DNA of 64,000 nt, from contig NC_092676.1 in assembly GCF_964355755.1 (NCBI RefSeq), positions 9,406,288-9,470,287 on the forward strand, written 5' to 3'. The notes beneath the pieces were generated by a model. That model was not told the DNA's origin. It saw only the letters and a program-made list of their open reading frames with translations, and did no database searches. The DNA is from Antedon mediterranea. Its lineage: Eukaryota > Echinodermata > Crinoidea > Comatulida > Antedonidae. A program made the translations under genes and the position numbers. This document shows, in pieces, positions 30,494-45,400 of the stretch (position 1 is the first letter of the stretch; every line of letters begins with the position of its first letter).

Positions 30494-33400
30494 ATGCTGA
30501 TGGATTCACTGAAGGCGTTGTTATTCTTGGCTTTGTCTATATTTATCTTACGTGCGAATAGTTTTAAGGTAAGTAAGCCTAACAATTATATTTCCGATAG
30601 ATGGAAAGATATTTCTCTACATTTTGTAAATGTGTTTTAAAGCAGAGCAAGAATAAGGCTTCTTTTGTTCCGGAACCTAACCCTTTCTCTCCCCTTTAAG
30701 AAAACATAAATATATAATATAAACAATTTTTAGTTTCAGTAGTTTATATCAGTTGCTGCTTTTACTTTTTTTTCAAAAACTTTTCCAACTTTCGTAAGTC
30801 CGAAGTGTAAGTGATAATATTGCCAAACTTTTGACAGTTTTGAGTCTAGTGACATGCATTTATGGACAAAATGCATTAGCCTAAGCTCTGTTTACACTAT
30901 CAAATTAGTTTGATCAAAAAGTGTGATGTATTCAAATCTGGTAGTAATATGCCTAAAATGTGATGTGATGTCCATATGTGCACATCACATTTTTTTTAAA
31001 CATAAAGTTTGATAGTCGAGACAAATCTTAAGACCTATCATTAATATCTATCACTTAATATATTAAATTTTTATGATTATTCCATATTTCTTTTGATAAA
31101 AATAAGCTGTGTAATAAGAGATGGGGATACCTAATTATGTATTTATTATAATTATTATTATTTATTATTTCATGTTTGTTAAAAAAATATTATAAATTGA
31201 AATTTCTAAAGGTTTTAGGCTTATTAGCTGCAATATATATTACAACATTATTTAAATTTACACAATTAAAGAAATAATATTAGATTAAGATTAATTGATA
31301 ACGTATGATACAGTCGTCACTAAATTACCATGATACTGGACAATTGTATACATAGATTGTAGAGAGTTATGTGACAATTTAGACCTACATCAATAATTAC
31401 AGACTGGAATGTGAAGAGATTTAGAATTTTAAAATGTAACGAGCTCAAAACGGTTGTTTAATGAGCTGTGATAAACAAGTCATATTATCGTAATAATATA
31501 TGTGTCAACATTATGACAGTTAAAAAATTATGAAAACTAACATGATCTTATTTTTAGTATAAATAATATTTGCAAATTAAGTCCAAATAGTGTATTTTGT
31601 TACTTAATAGAGGAAAAATTAAAATATAAAATTGATAACATTATGGTCACTTATTATATTTATCGAAATATTTATCTATCTTATGATAACTTTATATCTC
31701 CCACTCGGGCTTAAAATTAAATCGATTCTTTATCGATATCGTGTTAATCTTCACTATTGATTAATCTCCGCTATCGATTGATTATCGCTATCGATTAATA
31801 ATCTTTATAGATTGATTCTCACAATTTTTAGTCACTGATATTGATTAATAACCGCTAATGATTAATCCCAATATCGAATAATCACTACTATCGATTAATC
31901 ATTGCTATTAATTGATTATCGTTATTGATGTGTCACCTCTATCGATTAATCCCACTATCGATTAAAGCAAAAGGATTCAATGCATTTGTTTGGTTTATTA
32001 TCCCTGTAGACCAGAAGATTGTTCAATATCCTATGTCATTTTCTTCACTACTAGGACTAATGCTAATTTCCTATTTTTTCAGATTGAGGATCTAACCAAA
32101 GATGACCTATTTCACTATTTTGGAACAATAGAACATTCTCAAGGTAAAATGGTTTCTTGTGCATTGTAGACCAATTCTTGCAAACCTTTAAAGATATATT
32201 GTCCTCCTGATTTTTTTTAATGTTTATTATGCCATAATGCCACTTTAATAAAAATAATTTAACTAAAAATATATTTATCTGAAAAACTGAATTTAACTAT
32301 ATTAAGGCAAAAAATAGTTAAATTAACCGTTAATGTTCTCTTGTTATAATTGAAAAAATATTTTGTTTTATCTTCTTTCAATGGAAGTGATTAGGCCTAA
32401 CTTGATTAAACTGCGAAATGGCCTAGTCAACTCTTTTTTTTAATTAATCTGTATTGTCATGTTTTGGGTGGACAATACATCTTTATATTTGACCAATTCT
32501 TGCCACGTCTGAATAACAACACTCCTGAATTGTATCAATAATTAATTAACTATTTTCTCTTCCTAAGTTTCTGGATATGACATTACATCTGTAACTCGAC
32601 GTGATACGGGAATCAACAAACGATCAGTTGAAGCCACCGCTATTTATTCTTTCAACGCACTCGGAGAAAAGTTCCATCTCAATTTAAAGATGAATTTAAG
32701 TAAGTAATATTATGATTTGATTATTTTAACACGCATATACTGGTTCTTGTCAATTAGTGCTAATGATATACTATTATAAATTACAATTTACGTCATATTC
32801 GTGTTTATTAGTTGACATTTTCAAATTCAATTATTCAAGTATTCAATTTTATTTTCTGTGTAAAAATATTGAGTACACAAGCTTTATTATTGATTTATTT
32901 AAAATAAAAAAATAGATACAACAAATTCGCCTATAAAACGGGTCATCCAAGAGAAAAATTGAAAAAAAAAACCAACAAAATCAGATTTACACAATATAGT
33001 CAAATTAATCCTTCTTTCTTTTTCAGGGAATTTATTCAATTAAATTCAATTCAAGTATATGGGCAATTGACCCTAGTACAACAAATAATAGACTGTAACT
33101 TAAAGATGTATTGTTCCTTGAAACAAAACAAAAATGAAGGTCAAAAATATTCTAAATTTAAATTGGCCATATCAAAGTAAAATTAAAGTTATTCAGTTTA
33201 AGTCGAAAGTTTACGTAATTAACAGGTAAATTAGTTTGATAACATTTCGTCTGCAAAATCGTCGCGAGCGAAAGTAAACAAAGATTTCAAACCACGAGTA
33301 CGAATTATGCATATGCTAATTAGGATTATTTACAACTCGTCACAGTTGAGAAGGTATTTTCACACAGATCGTGAGGAAGTTTTATGAAATATGCATACAG

Positions 33401-36400
33401 AGTAGCGAAACAAGCGCGTTTCATTATGAGATATGTTTTGATCGAAAACTTTGACTGGAAGTCAAAGTTATTTTTTAAACAAAAAAACGTCTGTATTTCA
33501 GATAAATGATTTTTTTTTTTCGACAAATTTTTGGTGATAGTTAATAACTATTATGATACTTCAAAATGACCAACCTTTTTTCGAAATATTTTAATTTTTA
33601 TTTTTTTGGAATTAGTCAAAGGGACAATACATCTTTAAGATTAATTATTTCTTCTTTCAAAAGCAAAGTAGACTTTTTCCTACATTAAAAGTAAAATTAG
33701 TTTATGTGAATATTGTGCTATTTATTTTTTTTAATGATTCTAATAGTAGTTGAAAAATGAACGAGGTGTTTTTCCATATTGCGTTATGTCTTGTTGATAA
33801 GCCCATTTCCAAAATTCCTTTATATAAAATCCGTTTTCTCTGAACTAATTATTCCGTCACATCAAGAATAATGTTTAATGTACCATTTTTAAGAATGTAT
33901 CCTGTCAAGTAGTGTCGATAGTATCCAAAAATGTTTAATGTTACATTTTCAGGAAGTATTTATGTCATCTTGAATAACATTATGACACATACAACGAACC
34001 ATAAACTATAAATGTTTCCGCTAATATAGGTGACGTTTTCTCTTTTTTTATTAGATGTATTTTCGAGTGACTTTGTAATTGAGAGAATTGGCGCCAATGG
34101 AAGCACACTACACAAACCTAAGAACACAGACTGTTACTATGTCGGGTCGTCTGCAAACCATAATAATTCCGTTGCCGCCGTCAGTACATGTAATGGTCTG
34201 GTACGTTGATAAAGCGGACGATTCGAAAGTTATATTAGCGATATTTATAATGTCATAGAATAATAACATCATATTAATTTATATAGCTACACAGTAAAGC
34301 CGATGGGTACAAATTCCATCATTGGAATGTCATTTCTGATGATGTTGTATTGACAAATATCGAAATTATCATGTAATTACTTATTATGGTCCTGTTTTAG
34401 GAAGGAATGGTGAATACGGCTAAGAAGAGTTATTTCATCAAGCCACTTAGACCAGAACATCGACGACGAAGAAGCGCTGATACGCAAGACGAAACGACGC
34501 ACGTGGTGTTCACGCGTCACGTCCCAGAACAGACATGCGGTGTGACGAAACAAGACGAAAGGGATATAACCCTAAACACAAGGGGCTTAGATACCATGAT
34601 TGCACGTAAGTAATGATATAACAAAAAACAAAATATGTTAATATATTATCGTATCATGAGACTCGAAAAAAAACAAAATGTCTAAGCCTAAGTTTAAATT
34701 TAAAGGCAAAAATAATTCTATATAATACTCCCTCTGATGACATAGATACCGTAATGAATTGTGAAAGTCAACTGTATAATAATTCCAAGGTTGACACAAC
34801 AAAAAGAAAATTGTCAACAAATGCCTCATAAGAAGGACCTCTATTAAGGGAACACTTAATCATGTGTCGTAGTGTTAAAACACAATACAAGCCTAATTGC
34901 ACCTCAATCGTTTCACAGAAAAGTGTTCCCTAGGGGTATTCCAAAAGAGTTCTACTGTACTCTCAATCACACTATTATTTTATATTTATTTGCATTATAG
35001 CATTATGATACCATAAAATCAAATGTGTGGCTCAACACTATTGTTTTGGAATAATCTGTATTATTTATACTGCACGTCAAAAAAGTTCATTAAGAAATTA
35101 TCGCGTTCTGGAGGTTGGCTCCACTGATCGTCAAATTAAGATTAAAGTAAATATCTTTAGAATACCCTACCCTCAAACAACACTTCATGTGCTAATCATG
35201 TCGAATGTAACGATTATTTATTCACATATCAATGCCATGTGGATCATTAAATACAAACACAATTTTTTTTATGACAGTTATCTTAATCCGGTTTATTATG
35301 CAAAAATTTACTTTGTTTATTGGCATATTTATTGAAGTTTAGACGTCAACGGTGCGTATATCAATACATTTAAACTAGCAAAGTGGAGGCATTACAATTA
35401 AAGCAATAAAAACAAGTGTTGATTTTTACCGCTACGTAAAAAGAATGAGCCGGGTGACGACATTATATGTTAGATAGCACAGATCCGATTCTATAATACA
35501 GTAGGTCTCAATGTGCTAAGACTTACAATAAAACAAATAAAGTATTTGTTTTATTCAAGTTCACATTTATTTGGCAAAATCATAAGCAAAAACATGGATC
35601 TTTACAGAATAATTCACTCATTGAAACAATGATTTTAGAATTTTCAAAAGAAAAAATCGCCTCATTTAGAAACTCATCGACATTATTTCTGTAGTATTTC
35701 TACATTAAACCTGTGCCAATATAAAAACATGAATGTGATAACCTTATAAAATCAACATTGCGAAAAGGAGACAATTGGGTTACATGATAGATTATTACAT
35801 AATCAGCTGATGGTTTAGTACTAAACACGTTAATAAGTTACAAGATGTACAATATTAAAGCTTTCAAACATATGTATAGTTCGTGTTTTAATGAGAAGGT
35901 TATTTGACGTTGTCTAATCAACTACAACATCCATTTGTAACACATGGATACTTCAAATACTATACATACAGTACTTAATATATGGGCATATAATTCATAC
36001 ACCTGGATCGATCGACAGTTAATCAGGTGATAGTAAGTTTACTTTGAAATTAGTATTGGCCGAATTAATAAAGGGTAAATGTGAAAGAGGCTGATTACAC
36101 ACTGGAAGTGTTTGTTGGAAATACCAACATGAGTTCCTATTATATAGGCCGTATATGTTCAAACAATTAGACCATCACTATTAAAATCATCACAAGTGGG
36201 TTGAAATCCAAATAAGATCACACTTTTAAAAATGAATTAATTATCTGGCAATATTCCTAATAACAATGTCCGCCTCAACAATCTCAGTACAATTCCGGTC
36301 ATTTTCCCAAATCCCTCAGTGTAGAGCGACGCACAGTGTAAACGGTGCTGTTCACCAAAAGTCCCCATGATGGACAGTCCTTACATGGAAAGTCCTTATT

Positions 36401-39400
36401 TTGGACAACAACACGCGCCCTCATCACCTATAATTGACAGAAAAAACACCATATAATGGACAAATAAAGTTCCCATAATCGACAGATTCAACCAACCCTA
36501 TTGCTACTACATTTGTTTATTTATCTTTATTTTCATGTTTTCGAGGACAATACATAATTAAGATACTAAATGAGAAAATGAATGCCAAGCATCTTTTATG
36601 TAGTAAAGGTCTGTTTATAAAGTATAAATAAAGTACAAGGGTAAATATGAATTTAAATTGTTAAAGTACATCATGCATTTGTGTTATTATAAAGTGATAA
36701 TGATATTATCTGTTTAAAAATTAATGTATAGCTGCACAACTTACAACCGGAAAAAAGAATTTGGAAGTGTTACTGACAGCTGGATACACGATGTTTAGCC
36801 ATTATGGAGATGATCTGGAAAAATATCTTCAAGTTATTATGAATATTGTAAGTAATTATGATAAAAAATGACGTTATTAATGCAAGATTTTAAGCTTTTT
36901 AAAACAGTTTAAATGACTTTGGGTTATTCACGGTCACGCTTTAGGACGACATAATCTTCTGAAGTATGCCTACAAGAATTCGGGCAACATTATATCATTT
37001 AGAAGCAATTGCAAAAGCTGTTGAAATGTATATAGGTTTATCCTCTCCAGAATTTTGATAACTTTATGACGCAACACAAAGAACTTTACCGATTCTAAAA
37101 AACTTAAAACTTGTTAAGAAAATCATTATTTTGCTAATTGCACCATTATACAACCAATTTAATTCGACTATGAACAAAATTTAAGATAGAATGGGGAAAA
37201 TATATTACGCCTACAAACGAATGTTACCACCTTCAGTAATAATATTACCATAAAAACGCAAAAAAATAGGTTACAGTTATGGTAATAATATTTATTACCA
37301 CGTTTATAACCTAATAAAATTATAATTCGTTTCAAGAAAGGTAATGGTATTATTATACACAATCAAAATGACAATGTTTGCTTACATCTTAAACTACGAT
37401 TCTTTCTTTAGCATCGGTATCAAGATGAATGAATGAATTAACATATATAGATAATTCTTCATACAAAAATACTATCATGATACCACCAAACTTTCAAGTT
37501 AAAATCAAAATTGTGAGGCATTTGATGAATAGGCAAACTACCTTAAATACAAACAATCAGATGGCAATCGCTTGCCATCTGATTGTTTGTTGCCCACTTA
37601 TACCTCGTTTTTTTATCATGCTAATTATTGCCTTATTTAAATACAACCCGCGTTATTGGTATATAAGTACCCTAGGCGTTGATTTCAGTTCTGATGATGA
37701 GAATAGTTTCTCGAAACATGTCACGGTATTTTAAGGCAGTTTGCCTATTCATCAAATGCCTCAAAATTTTGATTTTAAACTAAAAAATACTATAATTTTA
37801 ATGTTGTTCTTAAATTTAGGTGGTATCACTGTTTGAACAAAACAGCATTGGTATTGACATGACATTAACAGTTATCCGATTTGTCGTCATTGAAAATGAA
37901 AGCGTAAGTAAAATATATTTACTAATAATTAATCTCGAGTTTTTTTTTCTGTACGTTTGAGGCAGAAATCATGAATAATTCATGAGATTAATTATGGCAT
38001 AAATTAACACACTATAGGTGGCGATATACAACCATGGACCAGGTTGTGTTAACGGCTTCTGCTGTGTGGCTGAATAGTATAGAATTCAGGTGCACCTCAA
38101 GCCTTTTCTTCGATATGTTTTACTCACTGTGAGATAATATTTAAAGGGATAGTTTCAGTTATATTTAGGAAATAAGTCGGCCATATTGTAATTATTTAAT
38201 ATAAAAAATAATGTCTAGTATTCATGATGTTTTCTCAGACGTCCAGATAAAAATCGCGATCTGAGAGTAAACAACAGTAGTGTTGGTAATGTTTCGCTTG
38301 ATTCTTTACTGTAGGATGGACCGGTTTTGAAAGAGGACGAAAATGGTTTAGAAGCTCACGATTCACTTAAATCCTTCTGTGAATGGCATCTCAACAGATA
38401 CAAATCACTTAACCCGGATGTTGCTGCCATTGTTACAAGGTACCGGTAACTCGTACAAAACAGAGATGCCCTACTTTGATAAAAGGGCTTATTAAATGCA
38501 TTTTTTTCTCAGAAATTTAGATTTCTTTCTTATTTGAATCTTGATGATATTACTGTATCACTTGCATTGACCATTTATCCCATATTTGTCTAGGCCTATA
38601 TATGAAATTTATTATAATAATTGGGGTTTATCTACATCATCTATACAAAAATATACATTTGGAAATAAAATACCACTTTAATGAAAAACGAAGACACGTT
38701 TTGGTCAATTTGCTCAAAAGTAACATTTATAATTACAGATAGCCTAAGCCTTTTTATCAAATAATACATTATTGTGATTTTTTAGTTGGGTCTCTATTTT
38801 TCAAAATTTCTCGAAAAGAGAGATCTTTATATTTATAACGCAATATCGGGAAGTTTTAATGGGGTATTTCTTAATAGATAGGAAAATATTTACGAAAATT
38901 GTAATGTTGATATTAAGAAAACTAGATTACTTTAAGTATTTATTATTGGTACATTCTTGTTAAATTTTAGAACCAACTTGTATCGAGTTACGGATGATGG
39001 TACGATCAACTCCGCAACCACCGGCCTTGCCGGAGTAGGCGTCGCTTGCAAACCTGATAACCGATGCTCCATTAACGAAGATACAGGACTTGGAACCGCC
39101 ACAACAATAGCGCACGAAATGGGACACAAGTAAGTCGTGATATGTTCCCTTTAAAAATAATTGGCAATTTCAAAGGGTTTTTTAAAGCATTATTTATGCA
39201 TAAATGCCTTTTACCTGGAAGAGGTGTTTATCGAATACAATGAACATGGTATCATCAACGCTTTTGTCATAAGTATGTCATTAGTAAAATATCATTATCA
39301 ACGAACTTGTAAATTGTAGAAAACAAACACATCAATGGATGTGAATGATTGGTAAAACTTGTTAAAATATACTTTTTTTCTTGTTAATAGTCTTGGAATG

Positions 39401-42400
39401 AAACACGACGGCGAATTTAATGAGTGTCCATCAAATAAGAATCTAATGGCGTCAATAACAGCACAAGGTCTAGAGGGAATGCAATGGTCAACATGTAGTG
39501 CCGACTATATTAAAAGTTACCTCCAGTAAGTTATATTTAAATTTGACCTAAAAAATTGTATTACAATGTTAAAATAAATGCGTAAAATAAGTATCAGTAA
39601 AACATTAAGTGTGATAGAGGTAGTTCAGGGAGGAGAGAGAGGAGAGATCATAGTTCCAAGTTGTTTGGCAAAAGTTAAGTTTTTTCATTTTGTTATTTAA
39701 ATTTGATCTTAGATTTCTTATTTTGATTATAATATGAACCGACAGTTTATTACCATATTGTAAGTGATATAGCTAAGGTGGAGTGGGGAGGACATGGTTC
39801 CAAGTCGTGGAGTTTCAGCTTAAATGTTTACAATTATCAGCAGAGGCCTAGAAATAACGAATCCCTTATTATATTAAGTGTGTAGTTTAATCTAATTTTA
39901 TGTTTAAACTCAGGGAACGAGACGTCAACTGCTTAGACAACCAGAGTCAAGGAAAAATATTCGATATCTCTTTGAATGATCGTTTACCGGGTCAAGTTTT
40001 TAGTACCGATGAGCAATGCAAATTCACATTTGAAGACAGTGTGGGGGAATGTAGTTTCAAAAAGGTAATAAAAATTGTAACAATTAAGTATACTTTTTAG
40101 AAAAAAACAACATACCAAACACAAAATCATGGACTTTATAACAGTAGTATTAGACTGAGTTAAATAGTGTCTTTTACATTCAGTTTATTAATTATGTATT
40201 AGTATGAGTATTTGTTAATTACATGGTTAATTTATTTTGGAATATTATAATTACATGTGAACATGTTTAAACTTGTTGAATTTTAAAGTTTTATTTTTAT
40301 TATCTGACTAACTAGTTAAAATATATAAATGAATACCGTAGGCCTATGCATTTGTAAATATCATCCTTCTTAGGCTTAACACAGCACATGCGTTATGTCA
40401 ATATAATACTTAGGAATTTGACAGAACTTTACGTTCTTAAACCTTGTCTATCAAACTTCAAGTGACAAAAAAATGTGATGTGCCCATATAATGGACATGA
40501 TGATGTCCTATCACTACCATATTTGAGCATATCACTAACGTATTTGGTCACATCACACTTTTTATGTCAAACTAATGTGATAGTGTACATAGGGCTTTAC
40601 AAACAAACAAAATATATTTTCTATAGGGCGACTGCAATATGCTCTGGTGTATGAGGCCTGGAAATGAATGTTTTACTATGGGAACACCGATGCTAGAAGG
40701 CTCAGAATGTCTTCCGGGAAAGGTAGGCCTAGACTTTCTTTATAACTTTTATTTATTCCATATTACACATCAATACATTGTTTATAATTTAAAAAAAAAT
40801 AGTTTATGTTGTATTTCAACAGCAATGTCAATAATTTATTATGCCGACAACCTGACGGTTATCATAATCTCTACAGAATATTATAATTCGATACATTTCC
40901 TTGTCTTCCACATTTAATATGTCTTTTGAAAGTTATATTAATATGACCTTTTAGTCAATATACTATCTAATCATTATTACTTATAATTGATGTTTACATA
41001 TTGTGGTACTTTGTTATTACTTTTATAATATATGTACACACACCATACCGATATACAGTAACGAATGTGGCTACTAGTGTCTGATAATACAAACATTTCG
41101 GCTTATGAACAATGGAGAAAATGTATTTTGTAATTATTTTTTATGAAACGTTTAATGAATAAATGTGGTGGTTAACCCCAAATTAAAACAAAATTCGACT
41201 TAGGCCTACCGTACTGAGAAGTATTAATAGATTTAGGAATGTAATATTTGGATATAACTTCAAAGAATGATAAGTCAACATACTGTCACTAAGGGTTCTA
41301 GTTGTATATATCATTTCTTCTAATTTGTTTTACCCAATCTAGTGGTGTCGCAAAGGGGTATGTACCGATTTTGGATCGGACGGTCCTGAAGCCGTGGACG
41401 GTGGTTGGTCAGATTATGAAAATGAGTGGACCAAATGCTCCAGATCTTGTGGGGGCGGTGTGCGGAGTAAAACTCGTCGATGTGATACTCCACCGTAAGT
41501 GCACACAATGTTATCATTAGTTTGCAAATGCCAATTACAGTACCACGCATTTATTATCCTGTATTTTGTGATATTATAAATTAAACTTATTTCCATTGTG
41601 GTCCTAGAAAATTGTAACATAAATTAAATATTGTAACTGAACGATTATATGATAGAGAAGTCTGTTATTTAAACAAATGAAAATAAATTGCATGTGGTCA
41701 CACTCACACAAAACAAAACAAAAAACAAACAAAAAACAAGCGCACATGCAGTAGTACGTACACATTATGCACGTACTGTACACACTTCTTGATTGCAATG
41801 GTTCCTATCTGTATAGGAACTTTAAAAACGATCTAAATAACTATGACACAACGAGAAGAGGGGAAAGAGTCACGACAAATAATAATGTAAACACTCTTGG
41901 TTCTTCAACAGTTCTTTAGGTGTACTGAAAACATGTACTACTTTTGTTTTGTAGGCCAGCATTTGGTGGAAAAGTCTGTGATGGAAATGCATTTAAACTG
42001 GACGTTTGCAATTTGCAGGTACATTTTGACAACAATATTAATATTGATCATCTTGGTAAGATCTGTCTACACTATCAAAAAATATTATGTACCCATTATG
42101 GACACGATGATGTAATATTACTATCATATTTGGGCACATAACACTTTTTTGTCAAACTAGTTTGATAGTGTAGACAGAGCTTTAGGTATACTTGAATAAA
42201 AATATGTATCATGAATCACAGAGTCTTGCTTATGACTGAACCGGTCTTGGTGTTAACAAAACTAAAATTTTACTTCTTTGTTTTTCATGTCTAGAATTGT
42301 GAAACCTCACAGCTTGCATTTGTACAAGAGCAATGCGCCAAACAGAGTGATCATCCTTCTGGAGAAGGCTTTGAATGGCAACCGAATTATTTTTATAGTT

Positions 42401-45400
42401 GTAAGTAGGGTATTTGTGAATAAAAAATGTATGACAGGCTATATAAAATAAAACACTTTTTTTTCTCTATTGAGTTTCAATAGGTACTCTTGACCTAGTT
42501 TTAAAGATCTACCGAGCTAATATTCAAATCATAATAATTTTTTTACAGTCGATAGTTTCTGTAAACTTAACTGTGCGCGAATAGAAGGGCAGACAATCTA
42601 CTCACTTGAATTTGGAGAGTTCATCGATGGTTCCCGATGCGATTTTAACGACACTTACAATGCATATAAGATGTGCATTTCAGGTCGTTGTGAAGTAAGT
42701 AAAGTACAATCACTATCATTTCAATAATTTGGACCTTTTGATTTGCGGAAAACTATATTATAATTCAGGACGAACAAACATTCATAAGGCTAGGTGGCCG
42801 CAAATCGGAAACTCTAATGAAAACACAGGAAGTAAAACTCTCCATGTTGTTGGTTAGTATGTGTTTGTTTAATATGATGGTACTATTTTTAGAAATAATG
42901 CGGTGAAAGATGAAAGGTTATATTTTCACAAGGCGAGGCTGAGTGAAAATATGACATTTTCATCTTTCACCGAAGAAAATTATTTATCCCCATTGAACGA
43001 ATATTTCAGTGTAAGTATTACCTTTGATCATTTCGTTTTTATAGAATGTTGGATGTGATGGGAAATTACATTCTACAGCTGAGTTTGATAGATGTGGAAT
43101 CTGCAACGGTGATGGCAGCAAATGCACTCCTACTACTGGAGTTCAGACTGTTGGTGTGTTTGGAGGTAGGAATACATTTTTAAAAATTATTAAGACAATT
43201 ACTTTGATTACAACTCACTTTCAACCAATTATTAGGATTAAACTTAGCATTGACATTTACTTTTTATCTTTCTATAGAATTCGTCAAAGTTGCTTCCGTA
43301 CCAATTGGAGCAACAAGCGTTATTGCTATCGACAGAGGACAGTATACGTTTCTAGGTATGCATAATCTCTAACAATCCTATTAAGAACATTCAACAATGT
43401 GATCAAAGGTTTATGAACTATTACACTATTCAGTCAAATAACTGGCTTTCAGAAAACTCTTGACACAACCTACTTTATCTATGTCTTTTCTTATATGGCG
43501 CGCCTATAATGTCATAATTCATGCCATAATTAATCACATGGATGCTTTAGGGAAAGTCTTTAGGGAAAAAATCGCAGTCAAGTGTATTCAGTTTTTATGA
43601 GTTAAATGATATTGGGAAAGAAGATATCTATATATAAATTTACGTAAGGGCAAAATTCGGTAAATCGCGCCTTACTTCTAGAATTTTCACTCGATGGTAT
43701 ATAAAGTTGGTTCGTACTTTCGGTACTGATTTTAACCACCTGATGTAACCCTGTTTACTAATTAAATTAAGTTAGATAATTAGTTATTGACGATTAAAAC
43801 GAATTTAGGTTCAACGATTTGCCCCAAATAGGGGTGTTTTCCGATCGTGGTATACACTGTCTAATGGATGTCCATCTTGAAAAATACCCGCCACAAAAAT
43901 GCGAGGAGGCTTCGCATTTTCTCCTACGATAATTGTTTTTAATAGCTGAAAACCGGTTGAACAGCTAGAGTACACCATCATAATGTTGAAGACAGGCCGA
44001 TTTTCTTTAAAAAATACTATTTTGATAGATTTAATATATGATTATACAAATGTATTAATTTGCGATGAATGGAACATCCCAATCTCTCAGTCTGCCAGAG
44101 TTTGGTTTAACACAAGTACTGTAGGTAAATTTATGAGCCCTTGGTTTAACACATACGGTAGGTAAATATATGGGCCCTTTGAGAATAAACGTGCAATACT
44201 TTGACAATACTGTAAATAACTATTTTTGGAACTCATTTGAATCGAACATTTCTTACTGTGAATGTTCGTCCTGTTAGATAATAATAAACTGTATTACTGA
44301 CATTGTGGATAGGCTCTACTGTAGATATATAAACACATTATTATATACAAATACACTTTATACTGACAGTTCCTTCTCAACGTTTGTATTAATTAATAAT
44401 TACCAAAAATATAAACGTCGTAGTGGTGTATCGTGACATGTACTTTAATATTTCAATCGATTATGACAGTGACAGTTTTAACAAAGTATTAAATCGCAAA
44501 TGTTTTACTGTATTTAGAGGTATATCATGTATAGGCTTATAAAACACTAGATGGTACGCTCGCTTCGCTCGCGTACCATCTAGGTCGTGCCCACAGATGG
44601 TTCTCGAATACACAATAATTTCAGCGTTAAAAAACTGGCGATTTCTAATGTACAATAATGCAGGACAATAATATATGTCGTTTACAGGAACGATTAAATA
44701 GACACTGTGATTTATGTATTCAACTAAAATTAGCACACTGGGAATTACTTCCGAAAGAGAAAGTTGTCACAAAATGAGACCAATTGTTTAAGTCAAATTT
44801 AAACAAACTTAATTTGTGTTTTGTATGTAACATTATGGTTGAGAGATGGGGAAGAGGATGGGTGCAAAGAGGAACAATTTTTAAATATATTCCTTATTTT
44901 GTAACGAAATATTAATTAACATGTTTTACAAATAATATACCACTAAACACCGTAAAACATTGCGATGTAATACTTTGTTGAAACTATCACCGTCGTAGTC
45001 GATTGAAATAGTACAGTACATGTAACGATACACTACGACGTATGTTTATATATAATGTTAAACAATTTGTGAAAACCACCTCTATTCGGGGCAAATCATA
45101 AATTCGATTTAATCGGTAATAAATATTAAATTACGGCGACTGAAAACGCTAGCTCATTATCCGTTTAAAAAAAATTATATCCAACCTCTGCAGCACAGAT
45201 TGAAAAAAAAAATGGATCGAATTTCTGTTATGAGTATACAGTACTTTCCTTTACGACGCCTGAGGGAATAGACACTTGTGGAACGACACAGAGATTGGAA
45301 TGTTCCATTCATCGCAAATCAATACATTTGTATAAACGTATATTAAATCTATCAAAATAGTATTTTTTTAAGAAAATCGGCCTGTCTTCAACATTATGAT

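Noticed and set aside
35027-35335. 102-codon open frame in an intron of ADAMTS-like gene 2
   Set aside because: AT-rich composition, no domain, no splice or expression signal; probably random.
37429-37734. 101-codon plus-strand open frame
   Set aside because: It runs through inverted-repeat DNA of the foldback element and shows no domain.
44547-44583. Helitron 3' end
   Set aside because: A hairpin and CTAG are present, but the same sequence forms both inverted ends of a TIR element, which Helitrons do not have, and no TC 5' end or Rep/helicase trace was found.
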